12,500 nucleotides of DNA from Bacteroidota bacterium (GTDB lineage Bacteria; Bacteroidota; Bacteroidia; Bacteroidales; Bacteroidaceae), in the NCBI GenBank assembly GCA_023458215.1, contig JAEXAJ010000118.1:1-12500 (forward strand), read 5' to 3'. This document shows positions 5,376 through 12,500 of the stretch, piece after piece. A program made the position numbers and the translations under genes. The notes under the pieces were generated by a model, which ran no database searches, was not told the origin of the DNA, and saw only the letters and a list, made by a program, of their open reading frames with translations. How positions within the stretch are numbered: position 1 is the first letter of the stretch; every line of letters starts with the position of its first letter.

Positions 5376-7595
5376 ATGAAAATGAAACCCACATTTTTGT
5401 TGACTGCAGGATTGCTTTGCAGTTTTGTAACATCGGCTCAGATTATTAATATCTTTCCACAACCTCAACAATTAACTACTGAAAAAAACGTTTTTACTTT
5501 GCCGGATACCTATCAATTAGTTGGTGAGGCCGAGGCGAATGTGTATGCTGTAAATCGGCTGAAGGCGCTGCTCTCAGGCAAAGGTGAACAGACTGAAGAT
5601 GCTAGTTACCAAATTATTATAGGTGAGAAAGGAGATAGCGCTATTCGCAAATACGCTCGTCTTATTCCCAATTGTGCAGAAGCATATTACCTGTCTATAA
5701 CAGAAAACTCAATCATTGTAGCCGGACAGGATGAAAGAGGTACATATTACGGAGTGCAGACTTTGCGACAACTCCTCCAGGATAACCAACTGCCCGAAGT
5801 AGAAATCAAAGACTTCCCGTCCGTTGGTTCACGTGGGGTAGTAGAAGGATTCTATGGTACACCATGGAGCCATGAAGCCCGCTTGCGTCAATTGGAATTT
5901 TATGGGGATAATAAGATGAATACTTATATATATGGTCCGAAAGACGACCCGTATCACAGTGCTCGTTGGCGTCAACCTTATCCTGAGGACGAAGCCAGGC
6001 AATTGCAAGAACTTGTGCAGGTAGCTAGAGAGAATGAAGTGAACTTTGTTTGGGCCATCCATCCGGGTCAAGACATCAAGTGGAATGAAGCAGACCGTAG
6101 TTTGGTGCTCGATAAGTTTGAGAAGATGTACGCATTGGGAATACGTTCCTTCGCCGTGTTTTTTGATGATATCTCCGGTGAAGGAACCAAAGCGGAGAAG
6201 CAGGCTGAATTACTGAATTATCTCGATAAGAACTTCGTCAAGGTGAAGAAGGATGTGACTCCTCTCATCATGTGTCCTACGGAATACAATAAAAGTTGGG
6301 CGAATTTGGAAGGGGGCTATCTGCCTACTTTGGGAAAAGATCTGAATAAGAGCATACATATCATGTGGACGGGCGACCGTGTAGTGGCTGATATCACTAA
6401 GGAAAGTATGCAATGGATTAATACCGCCATCAAGCGTCCCGCTTATATCTGGTGGAACTTCCCGGTATCTGATTACGTGCGTGATCATTTGCTATTGGGG
6501 CCTGTTTATGGCAATGCTACGGATATAGCCAAGGATATGTCGGGCTTTGTTACAAACCCGATGGAGTTTGCCGAGGCTTCGAAGATCGCCATTTATGGAG
6601 TAGCCGCATATGCTTGGAACCCTCTGAAATATGATAGCCAAGCTGCCTGGAAGAACGCGTGCCGTGTTATTCTGCCCGATGCATCGGACGAACTGGAGTT
6701 CTTTGCCATGCACAACTCTGATTTGGGAAACAACGGGCACAAGTACCGTCGTGAAGAGTCAACCGATATACAACCGATTGCCGAACGCTTTCTGCAAAGC
6801 TATATAGGCAATGATAAAATAGACAAAAATGATTTCACGGCTTTGTTGGACTTGTTCGACCGTATGAAGGAATGTAGCGATATTCTGATGATAAGCAAAA
6901 GCAATATCCCTCTTATTCAAGAAATCACCCCATGGTTGTACTCATTCAAACTGCTAGGAGAAGAAGGTGAACAAGTGTTTGCTATGGCTCAGGCTATGGA
7001 GAACAATGACCCTTCTCTTTTTATGCGAAAATATACTCAGGTACGTTCTTTGCAGCAACAGATCTATAATATTAACCAAACATACAATCAAAATCCTTCT
7101 CAGCCGGGAGTAAAGACGGCAACCAAGGTTGTGAAGCCACTTATTGATGCGACATTTGTTCAAGCCGTGAAGCTTTACAATCAGAAATATAATGCTCAAC
7201 TGGATGCTAAGACTGATTTTACCCCACACACTTTATCAAGTAATGTGGAGCAACTCAAGAATCAACCGTTGCAGGTGAAAACCAATCGCGTCTTGATTTC
7301 TCCTTCCAATGAAGTGATTAAATGGCCTGCAAAAGCTTGGGTGAACATCGAATTAGACAAGCAGTATGTAGGAAAGAGTACAGAGCTTGATTTCGGTATG
7401 CCGGATATTGCTTCATGGGGCGTGCTGCAAGTATCTGCCGATGGCGAAGAGTGGAAGACGCTGGAACTGAAGCAGGTGCAGAACAGAGTGACTGCCGATT
7501 TGCAGAAGCAACCTGTCAAAACAGTGCGTTTCAGCAATAATGGAGATAAGGAGCAGGAGATATACATGCGCAAGTTTATTTTGACGCTTGAATAA
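5376..7595 (+). CDS. Secreted GH84 beta-N-acetylglucosaminidase (O-GlcNAcase type)
   Basis: A 739-residue glycoside hydrolase that removes terminal beta-linked GlcNAc, including O-GlcNAc, by substrate-assisted catalysis. It closely resembles, from memory, the well-studied B. thetaiotaomicron GH84 enzyme in length and sequence. A signal peptide covers residues 1-21 (cleavage after TSA, before Q22); Cys15 is not in a lipobox, so it is periplasmic or secreted. Residues 24-145 match the alpha/beta N-terminal domain. The catalytic barrel starts at RGVVEGFYGTPWS (153-165) and contains YIYGPKDDPYH (184-194). The catalytic aspartate pair is Asp264-Asp265 in FAVFFDDISGEGT, and MWTGDRV (330-336), YIWWNFPVSDY (357-367) and AMHNSDLG (444-451) line the active site. 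A helical region and a C-terminal beta-sandwich-like part (about 630-739) follow. All catalytic residues are present. fkp starts 33 bases after the stop with no terminator, so the two are probably one operon. Confidence 0.96.
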   Translation: MKMKPTFLLTAGLLCSFVTSAQIINIFPQPQQLTTEKNVFTLPDTYQLVGEAEANVYAVNRLKALLSGKGEQTEDASYQIIIGEKGDSAIRKYARLIPNCAEAYYLSITENSIIVAGQDERGTYYGVQTLRQLLQDNQLPEVEIKDFPSVGSRGVVEGFYGTPWSHEARLRQLEFYGDNKMNTYIYGPKDDPYHSARWRQPYPEDEARQLQELVQVARENEVNFVWAIHPGQDIKWNEADRSLVLDKFEKMYALGIRSFAVFFDDISGEGTKAEKQAELLNYLDKNFVKVKKDVTPLIMCPTEYNKSWANLEGGYLPTLGKDLNKSIHIMWTGDRVVADITKESMQWINTAIKRPAYIWWNFPVSDYVRDHLLLGPVYGNATDIAKDMSGFVTNPMEFAEASKIAIYGVAAYAWNPLKYDSQAAWKNACRVILPDASDELEFFAMHNSDLGNNGHKYRREESTDIQPIAERFLQSYIGNDKIDKNDFTALLDLFDRMKECSDILMISKSNIPLIQEITPWLYSFKLLGEEGEQVFAMAQAMENNDPSLFMRKYTQVRSLQQQIYNINQTYNQNPSQPGVKTATKVVKPLIDATFVQAVKLYNQKYNAQLDAKTDFTPHTLSSNVEQLKNQPLQVKTNRVLISPSNEVIKWPAKAWVNIELDKQYVGKSTELDFGMPDIASWGVLQVSADGEEWKTLELKQVQNRVTADLQKQPVKTVRFSNNGDKEQEIYMRKFILTLE

Positions 7596-7628
7596 TATGC
7601 TCAATTAAGCAACATAGCAAGTCGAGAT

Positions 7629-10484
7629 ATGCAGAAATTATTGTCTTTGCCGCCTAACCTTGTGTCGGCATTCTATGAACTGGAAAATGTAGATCGTAAG
7701 GAATGGTTTTGTACTTCCGATCCGGTAGGAATGAAACTGGGGTCGGGTGGGGGAACCACGTGGCTTTTACGTGAGTGGTATAAGAATCGAAAGGCAGAGC
7801 ATTCCACCGAGAAACGAATACTGCTTCACGCCGGAGGACAAAGCCGCCGTTTGCCGGGCTATGCCCCTTCGGGTAAGATATTGACGCCGATACCTGTGTT
7901 CCGTTGGGCACGCGGACAAAAGTTGGGGCAGAATTTGCTTTCCCTCCAACTTCCTCTTTACGAAAAGATAATGGAACGTGCACCGGAAAAGCTTCATACC
8001 CTGATTGCGAGCGGTGATGTCTATATCCGTGCGGAGAAGCCTTTGCAGCAAATACCGGATGCCGATGTGGTATGTTATGGCTTATGGGTAGATCCTGTTT
8101 TGGCTACCCATCATGGGGTATTTGTTTCAGATAGAAAACATCCGGAAGCACTCGACTTTATGCTACAAAAGCCTTCATTAGAAGAACTGGAGAATCTCTC
8201 TAAGACGCATCTCTTCCTGATGGATATCGGTATTTGGCTGTTAAGTGACCGTGCCGTAGAATTATTAATGAAACGTTCTCAAAAGGAAGAGGGAGCGTCG
8301 GATCAAAATATACCTTATTCGGATCTTAAATACTATGATTTATATTCGGATTTCGGTTTGTCGCTGGGCAGTCATCCGCGTATAACAGACGAGGATTTGA
8401 ATAAACTTTCAGTGGCGATATTGCCCTTACCCGGAGGTGAGTTTTACCATTACGGTACAAGTCGCGAATTACTTTCCTCAACCGTCACATTGCAAAACAA
8501 GGTGTACGATCAACGGCAAATCATGCATCGGAAAGTAAAGCCTAATCCTGCAATCTTCGTTCAGAATGCCGAAGTACATGTCTCTCTTTCACCTAAGAAT
8601 GATAGCCTTTGGATTGAAAACAGTTACATCGGTGCTTCGTGGACATTGGGTGCCCGACAAATAATTACCGGTGTACCGAAGAACGACTGGATGCTTGCCG
8701 TTCCTGATGGAGTGTGCGTAGATGTAGTGCCTCTTGGTAATCAGCGTTGGGTTGTGCGCCCCTATGGTTTTGACGATGCTTTCAAGGGAGATATCCGTGA
8801 TGAAAAGACCTTGTTTATGGGAAGACCATTCCCGATGTGGTTGAAAGATCGGAGATTGCTTATAGACGATATGGAAGGCCGCAAAGATGATCTGCAAGCC
8901 GCCGCCATTTTCCCGGTAGTAGCAGATGAAGAACAATTGGGAAAAGTACTTCGCTGGATGGTATCCGAACCGGCGTTGTCAGAAGGAAAAGATATTTGGG
9001 AGAAAAGCCGTCGTTTGTCTGCGGATGATATTTCCACTCAAGCCGATTTGCGCTTGCTCTATGCCCAAAGAGAAAGCTTCCATAAAAGTAATTGGGAAGT
9101 CTTGGCACGCAATCATGAGAAAAGTGTTTTCTATCAGCTTGATTTGGCGAATGTAGCGGGAGAATTCCATCAATTCGGTCTTGATAAGCCGGAGATATTG
9201 CCGACTGATGCCCCACTGATGCAACGCATTCATAATCGTATGCTACGGGCGCAGATCGAAAAATTAAGCAATGAAGATTCTAAAACAGATGAGCAAGAAG
9301 CTTTTGCATTGTTGCGCGAAGGACTACTCACTGATTTATATGAACGAAAGAGCCGTCCCCGCCTGAATGTATATAGTGACCAAATTGTTTGGGGACGTAG
9401 TCCTGTTCGCATAGACATGGCCGGCGGATGGACGGATACACCGCCTTATTCGTTGTTTGCCGGCGGAAACGTGGTGAACATAGCTATCGAGTTGAACGGT
9501 CAGCCTCCTTTGCAAGTCTATGTGAAACCTTCTGCGGAGCATCACATTGTATTACGTTCCATAGATATGGGGGCGATGGAAGTGGTGAAAACATTCGATG
9601 AATTGCAGGATTATTGCAATGTTGGTTCTCCTTTCTCCATTCCTAAAGCAGCATTGGCATTGGCGGGCTTTGTTCCTGCTTTTTCGGAAGTTGTTTATTC
9701 TTCGTTGGAAAAACAACTGGAAGCTTTTGGTACAGGACTTGAAATCACGTTACTTTCCGCTATACCGGCAGGTTCGGGGTTAGGTACAAGTTCCATTCTT
9801 GCTTCTACGGTGTTAGGTTCCCTCAGTGATTTTTGCGGACTGATGTGGGATAAGAATGAGATCTGCCGTCGTACACTTGCCTTGGAACAGTTGTTGACAA
9901 CCGGAGGAGGTTGGCAAGACCAATACGGTGGTGTACTGCAAGGCATCAAGTTACTGCAAACAGAACCTGGTTTTACTCAACAGCCATTAGTACGTTGGCT
10001 GCCCGAACATCTGTTTACCCATCCCGAATACAGGGATTGTCATTTACTGTATTACACAGGCATCACTCGTACGGCCAAAGGGATCTTGGCAGAAATAGTA
10101 CGTTCCATGTTCCTCAACTCTTCCCTGCACTTAGGATTACTCGAAGAGATGAAAATACATGCCTTGGATATGGCAGAAGCCATTCAGCGAAACGACTTCA
10201 ATAACTTTGGTTCGTTGGTCGGTAAGACATGGTTGCAAAAGAAAGCACTGGACAGCGGCACAAACCCGCCCGCTGTGGAAGCGATTATCAATCCAATAAA
10301 AGACTACACCTTAGGCTATAAACTACCGGGCGCCGGTGGTGGAGGTTATCTGTACATGGTAGCCAAAGACCCGCAAGCCGCCCTTCGTATCCGTGAGATA
10401 CTGACGCAACATGCCCCGAACCCAAGAGCAAGATTCGTGGAGATGTCACTTTCGGATAAAGGGTTTCAGGTATCACGATCGTGA
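7629..10484 (+). CDS. fkp: Bifunctional L-fucokinase / L-fucose-1-phosphate guanylyltransferase
   Basis: A 951-residue cytoplasmic enzyme of the salvage route L-fucose to L-fucose-1-phosphate to GDP-L-fucose. The product feeds capsule and glycoprotein fucosylation. The order of domains is typical of Fkp: an N-terminal guanylyltransferase with the nucleotide-binding signature LLHAGGQSRRLPGYAPSGK (65-83), a central beta-helix-like region (about 300-430) and a C-terminal GHMP kinase. In the kinase, GRSPVRIDMAGGWTDTPP (589-606) is the substrate and N-terminal motif, IPAGSGLGTSS (712-722) is the phosphate-binding loop, GGGWQDQYGG (759-768) carries the probable catalytic Asp764, and LPGAGGGGYLYM (899-910) is the last GHMP motif. 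The length agrees with the B. fragilis protein (about 949) and nothing is missing. The short 33-base gap after the GH84 gene suggests co-transcription. The stop codon lies in a 12-bp palindrome and the gene converges on rlmH. Confidence 0.97.
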   Translation: MQKLLSLPPNLVSAFYELENVDRKEWFCTSDPVGMKLGSGGGTTWLLREWYKNRKAEHSTEKRILLHAGGQSRRLPGYAPSGKILTPIPVFRWARGQKLGQNLLSLQLPLYEKIMERAPEKLHTLIASGDVYIRAEKPLQQIPDADVVCYGLWVDPVLATHHGVFVSDRKHPEALDFMLQKPSLEELENLSKTHLFLMDIGIWLLSDRAVELLMKRSQKEEGASDQNIPYSDLKYYDLYSDFGLSLGSHPRITDEDLNKLSVAILPLPGGEFYHYGTSRELLSSTVTLQNKVYDQRQIMHRKVKPNPAIFVQNAEVHVSLSPKNDSLWIENSYIGASWTLGARQIITGVPKNDWMLAVPDGVCVDVVPLGNQRWVVRPYGFDDAFKGDIRDEKTLFMGRPFPMWLKDRRLLIDDMEGRKDDLQAAAIFPVVADEEQLGKVLRWMVSEPALSEGKDIWEKSRRLSADDISTQADLRLLYAQRESFHKSNWEVLARNHEKSVFYQLDLANVAGEFHQFGLDKPEILPTDAPLMQRIHNRMLRAQIEKLSNEDSKTDEQEAFALLREGLLTDLYERKSRPRLNVYSDQIVWGRSPVRIDMAGGWTDTPPYSLFAGGNVVNIAIELNGQPPLQVYVKPSAEHHIVLRSIDMGAMEVVKTFDELQDYCNVGSPFSIPKAALALAGFVPAFSEVVYSSLEKQLEAFGTGLEITLLSAIPAGSGLGTSSILASTVLGSLSDFCGLMWDKNEICRRTLALEQLLTTGGGWQDQYGGVLQGIKLLQTEPGFTQQPLVRWLPEHLFTHPEYRDCHLLYYTGITRTAKGILAEIVRSMFLNSSLHLGLLEEMKIHALDMAEAIQRNDFNNFGSLVGKTWLQKKALDSGTNPPAVEAIINPIKDYTLGYKLPGAGGGGYLYMVAKDPQAALRIREILTQHAPNPRARFVEMSLSDKGFQVSRS
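10473..10484. repeat. 12-bp perfect palindrome covering the fkp stop codon
   Basis: TCACGATCGTGA is its own reverse complement, and its last three bases are the fkp stop. The word TCACGA also occurs at the foot of the rlmH hairpin. Its role is unclear; it may be chance. Confidence 0.5.
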
Positions 10485-10486
10485 AT

Positions 10487-10590
10487 TAGTTATGAGTTAT
10501 TAGTTATAAGTTATTTGTTGGTGTTTCCATGCGGTGTGATTGCGCAGCAGATGTACAAGCAAATAACTTATCACTTATAACTCATAACTA
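10487..10590. repeat. 31-bp inverted repeat built of heptamers, in the fkp-rlmH convergent gap
   Basis: The arms 10487-10517 and 10560-10590 are complementary at 29 of 31 positions and enclose a 42-base loop (10518-10559). Each arm is itself periodic: AGTTATN four times at 10488-10515 (N = G, T, A, T), and ATAACTT, ATCACTT, ATAACTC, ATAACTA at 10563-10590. The right arm shares 16 of 17 bases with 382-398. As RNA it would fold into a long AT-rich hairpin between the two converging genes. Confidence 0.75.
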
Positions 10591-10637
10591 TCATCACGAA
10601 TAGAATCACGCTTTTGCGTGATTCTATTCGTGATGAT
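10590..10637. terminator. Perfect 22-bp hairpin at the 3' end of rlmH, possible bidirectional terminator
   Basis: The arms 10590-10611 and 10616-10637 are exact reverse complements around a TTTT loop (10612-10615). The right arm includes the last codons and the stop of rlmH (stop at 10624-10626), so the coding end is part of the stem. On neither strand does a clear T tract follow, so classical intrinsic termination is uncertain. It may instead block read-through between the convergent genes or protect 3' ends. Confidence 0.6.
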
Positions 10638-11097
10638 ACGGTCCTCCGTTCAATATCGTCATTGCCCGGTAGAGTTGTTCTACAAAAATGAGTCTTACCA
10701 TTTGGTGGGAGAAGGTCATGCGGGAGAGTGACATTTTTTCGTGGGCTGCTTCGTACACTTTTTCGGAGAAGCCATAAGGGCCGCCGATGATAAAGACAAG
10801 ACGTTTGTTTACGGTATTCATTTTGCGCTTCATATAGTCTGCGAACTCGATGGAGCGCATTTCTTTTCCACCTTCGTCTAGCAGCACGATGACATCGCCC
10901 GGTTGAAGGGCTTTCAGTATCAGTTCGCCTTCTTTCTCCTTCTGCACTTCCATAGAGAGGCTCTTGGTATTTTTCAGTTCGGGGATGACTTCCATTTCGA
11001 ACGAAAGGAATCTTTTCGTGCGTTGCACGTAGTCGTTGATGGCTGTTATAAAGTGTTGTTCTACAGTTCGTCCTACGACGAGCAGAGTCGTTTTCAT
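10624..11097 (-). CDS. rlmH: 23S rRNA (pseudouridine1915-N3)-methyltransferase RlmH
   Basis: A 157-residue SPOUT-class methyltransferase that methylates N3 of the pseudouridine at position 1915 in helix 69 of 23S rRNA, using S-adenosylmethionine on assembled ribosomes. Family landmarks are in place: VILLDEGG-type segment VIVLLDEGGKEMRS (69-82), the knotted SAM-binding motif VFIIGGPYGFSEKV (101-114), then SLSRMTFSHQMVRLIFVEQLYRA (123-145), and the characteristic ending GGPYHHE (151-157). I chose the ATG at 11097 because MKTTLLVVGR is the usual start. A longer reading from 11124 adds nine residues that do not fit the family and would overlap the predicted -7 box. It converges with fkp, and its last codons form part of a perfect hairpin. 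It diverges from the DUF4783-like gene through a shared 94-base promoter region. Confidence 0.96.
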   Translation of the reverse strand: MKTTLLVVGRTVEQHFITAINDYVQRTKRFLSFEMEVIPELKNTKSLSMEVQKEKEGELILKALQPGDVIVLLDEGGKEMRSIEFADYMKRKMNTVNKRLVFIIGGPYGFSEKVYEAAHEKMSLSRMTFSHQMVRLIFVEQLYRAMTILNGGPYHHE

Positions 11098-11121
11098 GCT
11101 GGTTCTGATTTGATTAGCGCA

Positions 11122-11154
11122 CAAAATTAGTACTTTTTTATTGTATTTTACAAT
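11122..11154 (-). promoter_or_regulatory. Predicted rlmH promoter (minus strand)
   Basis: Read on the minus strand, TAATTTTG (11129-11122) matches TAnnTTTG exactly, and ATTG (11154-11151) lies 21 bases upstream as the -33 box. Transcription would start near 11115, about 18 bases before the rlmH ATG. The -33 box forms half of the inverted pair ATTGT-N5-ACAAT with that of the opposite promoter. Confidence 0.6.
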
Positions 11155-11170
11155 AAATGCTTACCTTTGC
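11140..11170 (+). promoter_or_regulatory. Predicted promoter of the DUF4783-nadC operon
   Basis: TACCTTTGC at 11162-11170 matches the -7 consensus TAnnTTTGC exactly. ATTG at 11140-11143 is the best -33 box, 18 bases upstream. Transcription from near 11177 places the ATG at 11192 about 15 bases downstream and supports that start over an upstream in-frame ATG at 11141, which lies inside the promoter. Confidence 0.65.
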
Positions 11171-11191
11171 CTATCATTAATACTTGTGAAA

Positions 11192-11584
11192 ATGAAAAAA
11201 CGAGTAGTTTTATTGTTGACCAGTCTCTTCATTTGGATGTCCTCAGTCTTCGCTCAGGATGTACCGGTGGGGGTGATTGTGGCCTTCAAGAAAGGAAACT
11301 CTCAGGAACTTAGCAGGTATCTGGGCGATAAAGTCGATTTAATCATTCAGAATAAATCGACCGATGCTAATAAGGTTACGGCGGAAGGAGCGATCTCCGA
11401 TTTCTTCTCCCTGAACAAGGTTAGCAGTTTTAATGTAAACCATCAAGGCAAACGTGATGAATCCAGTTTCATCGTTGGTACCTTGGTGACTGCAAATGGA
11501 AATTTTCGTGTGAATTGTTTCTTTAGAAGAGTGCAGAACAAATATGTCATAAATCAAATAAGAATAGATAAGACCAATGAATAA
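11192..11584 (+). CDS. Secreted DUF4783-like small protein, upstream of nadC
   Basis: A 130-residue protein. The chosen start gives a clean Sec signal peptide: MKKR, a hydrophobic core at residues 5-18, and cleavage after VFA (residue 21) before QDVPV. The mature part of about 109 residues (DVPVGVIVAFKKGNSQELSR, a segment with VDLIIQ, a GAISDFF helix, then paired strands ending in YVINQIRIDK) looks like the small NTF2-like proteins grouped as DUF4783 in Bacteroidetes, often found next to nadC. That assignment is from memory of the family and is moderately sure. No catalytic residues are evident, so a binding or structural role in the periplasm is possible. Its last eight bases overlap the start of nadC (ATG inside the sequence AATGAATAA), which implies translational coupling. 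The in-frame ATG at 11141 was rejected because it lies in the predicted promoter and would bury the signal peptide. Confidence 0.88.
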   Translation: MKKRVVLLLTSLFIWMSSVFAQDVPVGVIVAFKKGNSQELSRYLGDKVDLIIQNKSTDANKVTAEGAISDFFSLNKVSSFNVNHQGKRDESSFIVGTLVTANGNFRVNCFFRRVQNKYVINQIRIDKTNE

Positions 11585-12425
11585 GGAAGAAGAATTGATT
11601 GACAGGTTGATTGACCTGGCTTTCGCCGAAGACATAGGCGATGGTGACCATACCACCCTTTCGTGCATACCTGCTACGGCAATGGGTAAATCGAAACTGT
11701 TGATTAAAGAAACCGGTATTCTTGCCGGCATCGAAATTGCTAAGGAGGTGTTCCGCCGTTTTGACCCCACTATGAAAGTGGAAGTCTTTATTAACGATGG
11801 CACAGCCGTGAAACCGGGCGATGTTGCTATGATCGTGGAAGGTAAGATTCAATCTCTGTTGCAGACCGAGCGCCTGATGCTGAATATTATGCAGCGTATG
11901 AGCGGAATTGCCACTATGACCAGTAAATATGCCGAGAAGCTAAAAGGTACGAATACCCGTGTACTCGATACCCGCAAGACAACTCCGGGCATGCGTATCC
12001 TCGAAAAGATGGCAGTCAAGATTGGTGGCGGCGTAAACCATCGCATCGGCTTGTTCGACATGATTCTGCTGAAAGATAATCATGTGGATTTTGCCGGAGG
12101 TATCGATAAAGCCATTACTCGCGCCAAAGACTATTGCAAGGAGAAAGGCAAAGACCTCAAGATTGAAATTGAAGTACGCAGTTTCGACGAATTGCAGCAA
12201 GTGCTAGACTTGGGTGGCGTAGACCGTATTATGTTTGATAACTTCACACCCGAAATGACAAAGAAGGCTGTTGAGATGGTAGCAGGTCGTTACGAAACCG
12301 AATCATCCGGTGGTATCACTTTCGATACGTTGCGTGACTATGCCGAATGTGGTGTAGACTTTATATCAGTTGGCGCTTTGACCCATTCTGTAAAAGGACT
12401 GGACATGAGCTTTAAAGCATGTTGA
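11577..12425 (+). CDS. nadC: Nicotinate-nucleotide pyrophosphorylase (quinolinate phosphoribosyltransferase, carboxylating)
   Basis: A 282-residue cytoplasmic enzyme that converts quinolinate and phosphoribosyl pyrophosphate into nicotinate mononucleotide, CO2 and pyrophosphate in de novo NAD synthesis. The N-terminal sandwich domain carries AEDIGDGDHTT (17-27). The helix QTERLMLNIMQRMSGIAT (96-113) is the family hallmark. Substrate-binding segments follow in order: LDTRKTTPGMR (130-140), KIGGGVNHRIGLFDMILLKDNH (148-169), IEIEVRS (196-202), IMFDNF (218-223), ESSGGI (242-247) and ISVGALTHSVKGLDMS (263-278). The Arg, Lys and His residues that bind quinolinate and PRPP are all present. Length is normal. 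The start overlaps the upstream gene by eight bases, so translation is probably coupled. nadA and nadB are not in this window. No terminator is evident in the 75 bases after the stop. Confidence 0.97.
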   Translation: MNKEEELIDRLIDLAFAEDIGDGDHTTLSCIPATAMGKSKLLIKETGILAGIEIAKEVFRRFDPTMKVEVFINDGTAVKPGDVAMIVEGKIQSLLQTERLMLNIMQRMSGIATMTSKYAEKLKGTNTRVLDTRKTTPGMRILEKMAVKIGGGVNHRIGLFDMILLKDNHVDFAGGIDKAITRAKDYCKEKGKDLKIEIEVRSFDELQQVLDLGGVDRIMFDNFTPEMTKKAVEMVAGRYETESSGGITFDTLRDYAECGVDFISVGALTHSVKGLDMSFKAC

Positions 12426-12500
12426 CAAAAAGCAGGGAACTGTTTACCGAATAAATAGGAAAGCCTCTTATGAGTTTGCCTTAATGAAGCAATTCTTATG
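12426..12500 (+). other. Intergenic end of window, nothing assigned
   Basis: The 75 bases after nadC contain no hairpin with a T tract. TGAGTTTGC at 12471-12479 is close to a -7 box (TG for TA) but has no -33 partner at the proper spacing. An ATG at 12484 opens a frame of only five full codons before the window ends, too little to judge. Confidence 0.4.

Noticed and set aside
5264..5449. 61-codon open frame overlapping the GH84 start
   Set aside because: It runs across the repeat array and promoter and into GH84 in another frame, with no family features.
11098..11124. Longer rlmH start at 11124
   Set aside because: The nine extra residues do not fit the family and would overlap the predicted -7 box; MKTTLLVVGR from 11097 is the usual N-terminus and length.
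11141..11191. Longer start of the DUF4783-like gene at 11141
   Set aside because: The codons cover the predicted promoter and would bury a clear signal peptide that begins at 11192.
12484..12500. Possible next gene starting at 12484
   Set aside because: Only five full codons lie inside the window and there is no convincing promoter, so it cannot be judged.

Overview
The window reads as chromosomal DNA of a Bacteroides-type gut bacterium (phylum Bacteroidota). The evidence is concordant. The first gene is the tail of the Bacteroidales primary sigma factor. The GH84 protein matches, as far as I can recall its sequence, the B. thetaiotaomicron O-GlcNAcase family. There is a complete bifunctional Fkp of the B. 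fragilis type. Several start sites are preceded by the Bacteroides promoter -7 box TAnnTTTGC, and classical Shine-Dalgarno sequences are largely absent. I cannot name the species. All genes look intact, there is no sign of insertion sequences, phage or RNA genes, and no gene-free gap exceeds 300 bases.

Layout. (1) 2-250: C-terminal end of rpoD, then a hairpin terminator. (2) 403-2030: a small exported protein of unknown function followed 38 bases later by a clostripain-family (C11) cysteine protease lipoprotein, closed by a 21-bp terminator hairpin. (3) 2219-5107: an 821-residue fusion that joins a CoA-disulfide-reductase-like flavoprotein, a rhodanese, a TusA domain and a DsrE-like domain, followed by a short MarR-type regulator with its own promoter. 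(4) 5108-5375: a regulatory-looking gap with four head-to-tail 23-bp repeats and an inverted copy of their core, placed just upstream of the next promoter. (5) 5376-10484: a likely two-gene operon of a secreted GH84 beta-N-acetylglucosaminidase and the L-fucokinase/GDP-fucose pyrophosphorylase fkp. (6) 10485-10623: a convergent gap with two consecutive inverted repeats. (7) 10624-12425: rlmH on the minus strand, divergently transcribed from a DUF4783-like secreted protein and nadC, which overlap by 8 bases. The last 75 bases hold no gene I can support.

How the genes relate. rpoD, rlmH and nadC are core housekeeping genes. The accessory content points to life on host glycans and in a sulfide-rich gut: GH84 can release GlcNAc from host glycoproteins, Fkp activates scavenged L-fucose to GDP-fucose for surface glycans and glycoproteins, the C11 lipoprotein is a predicted surface protease, and the fusion protein looks like a self-contained persulfide relay and reductase. 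The less explained parts are the 23-bp repeat array before the GH84-fkp operon, a heptamer-periodic repeat found in two separate intergenic sites, and the closely packed divergent promoter between rlmH and the DUF4783 gene.
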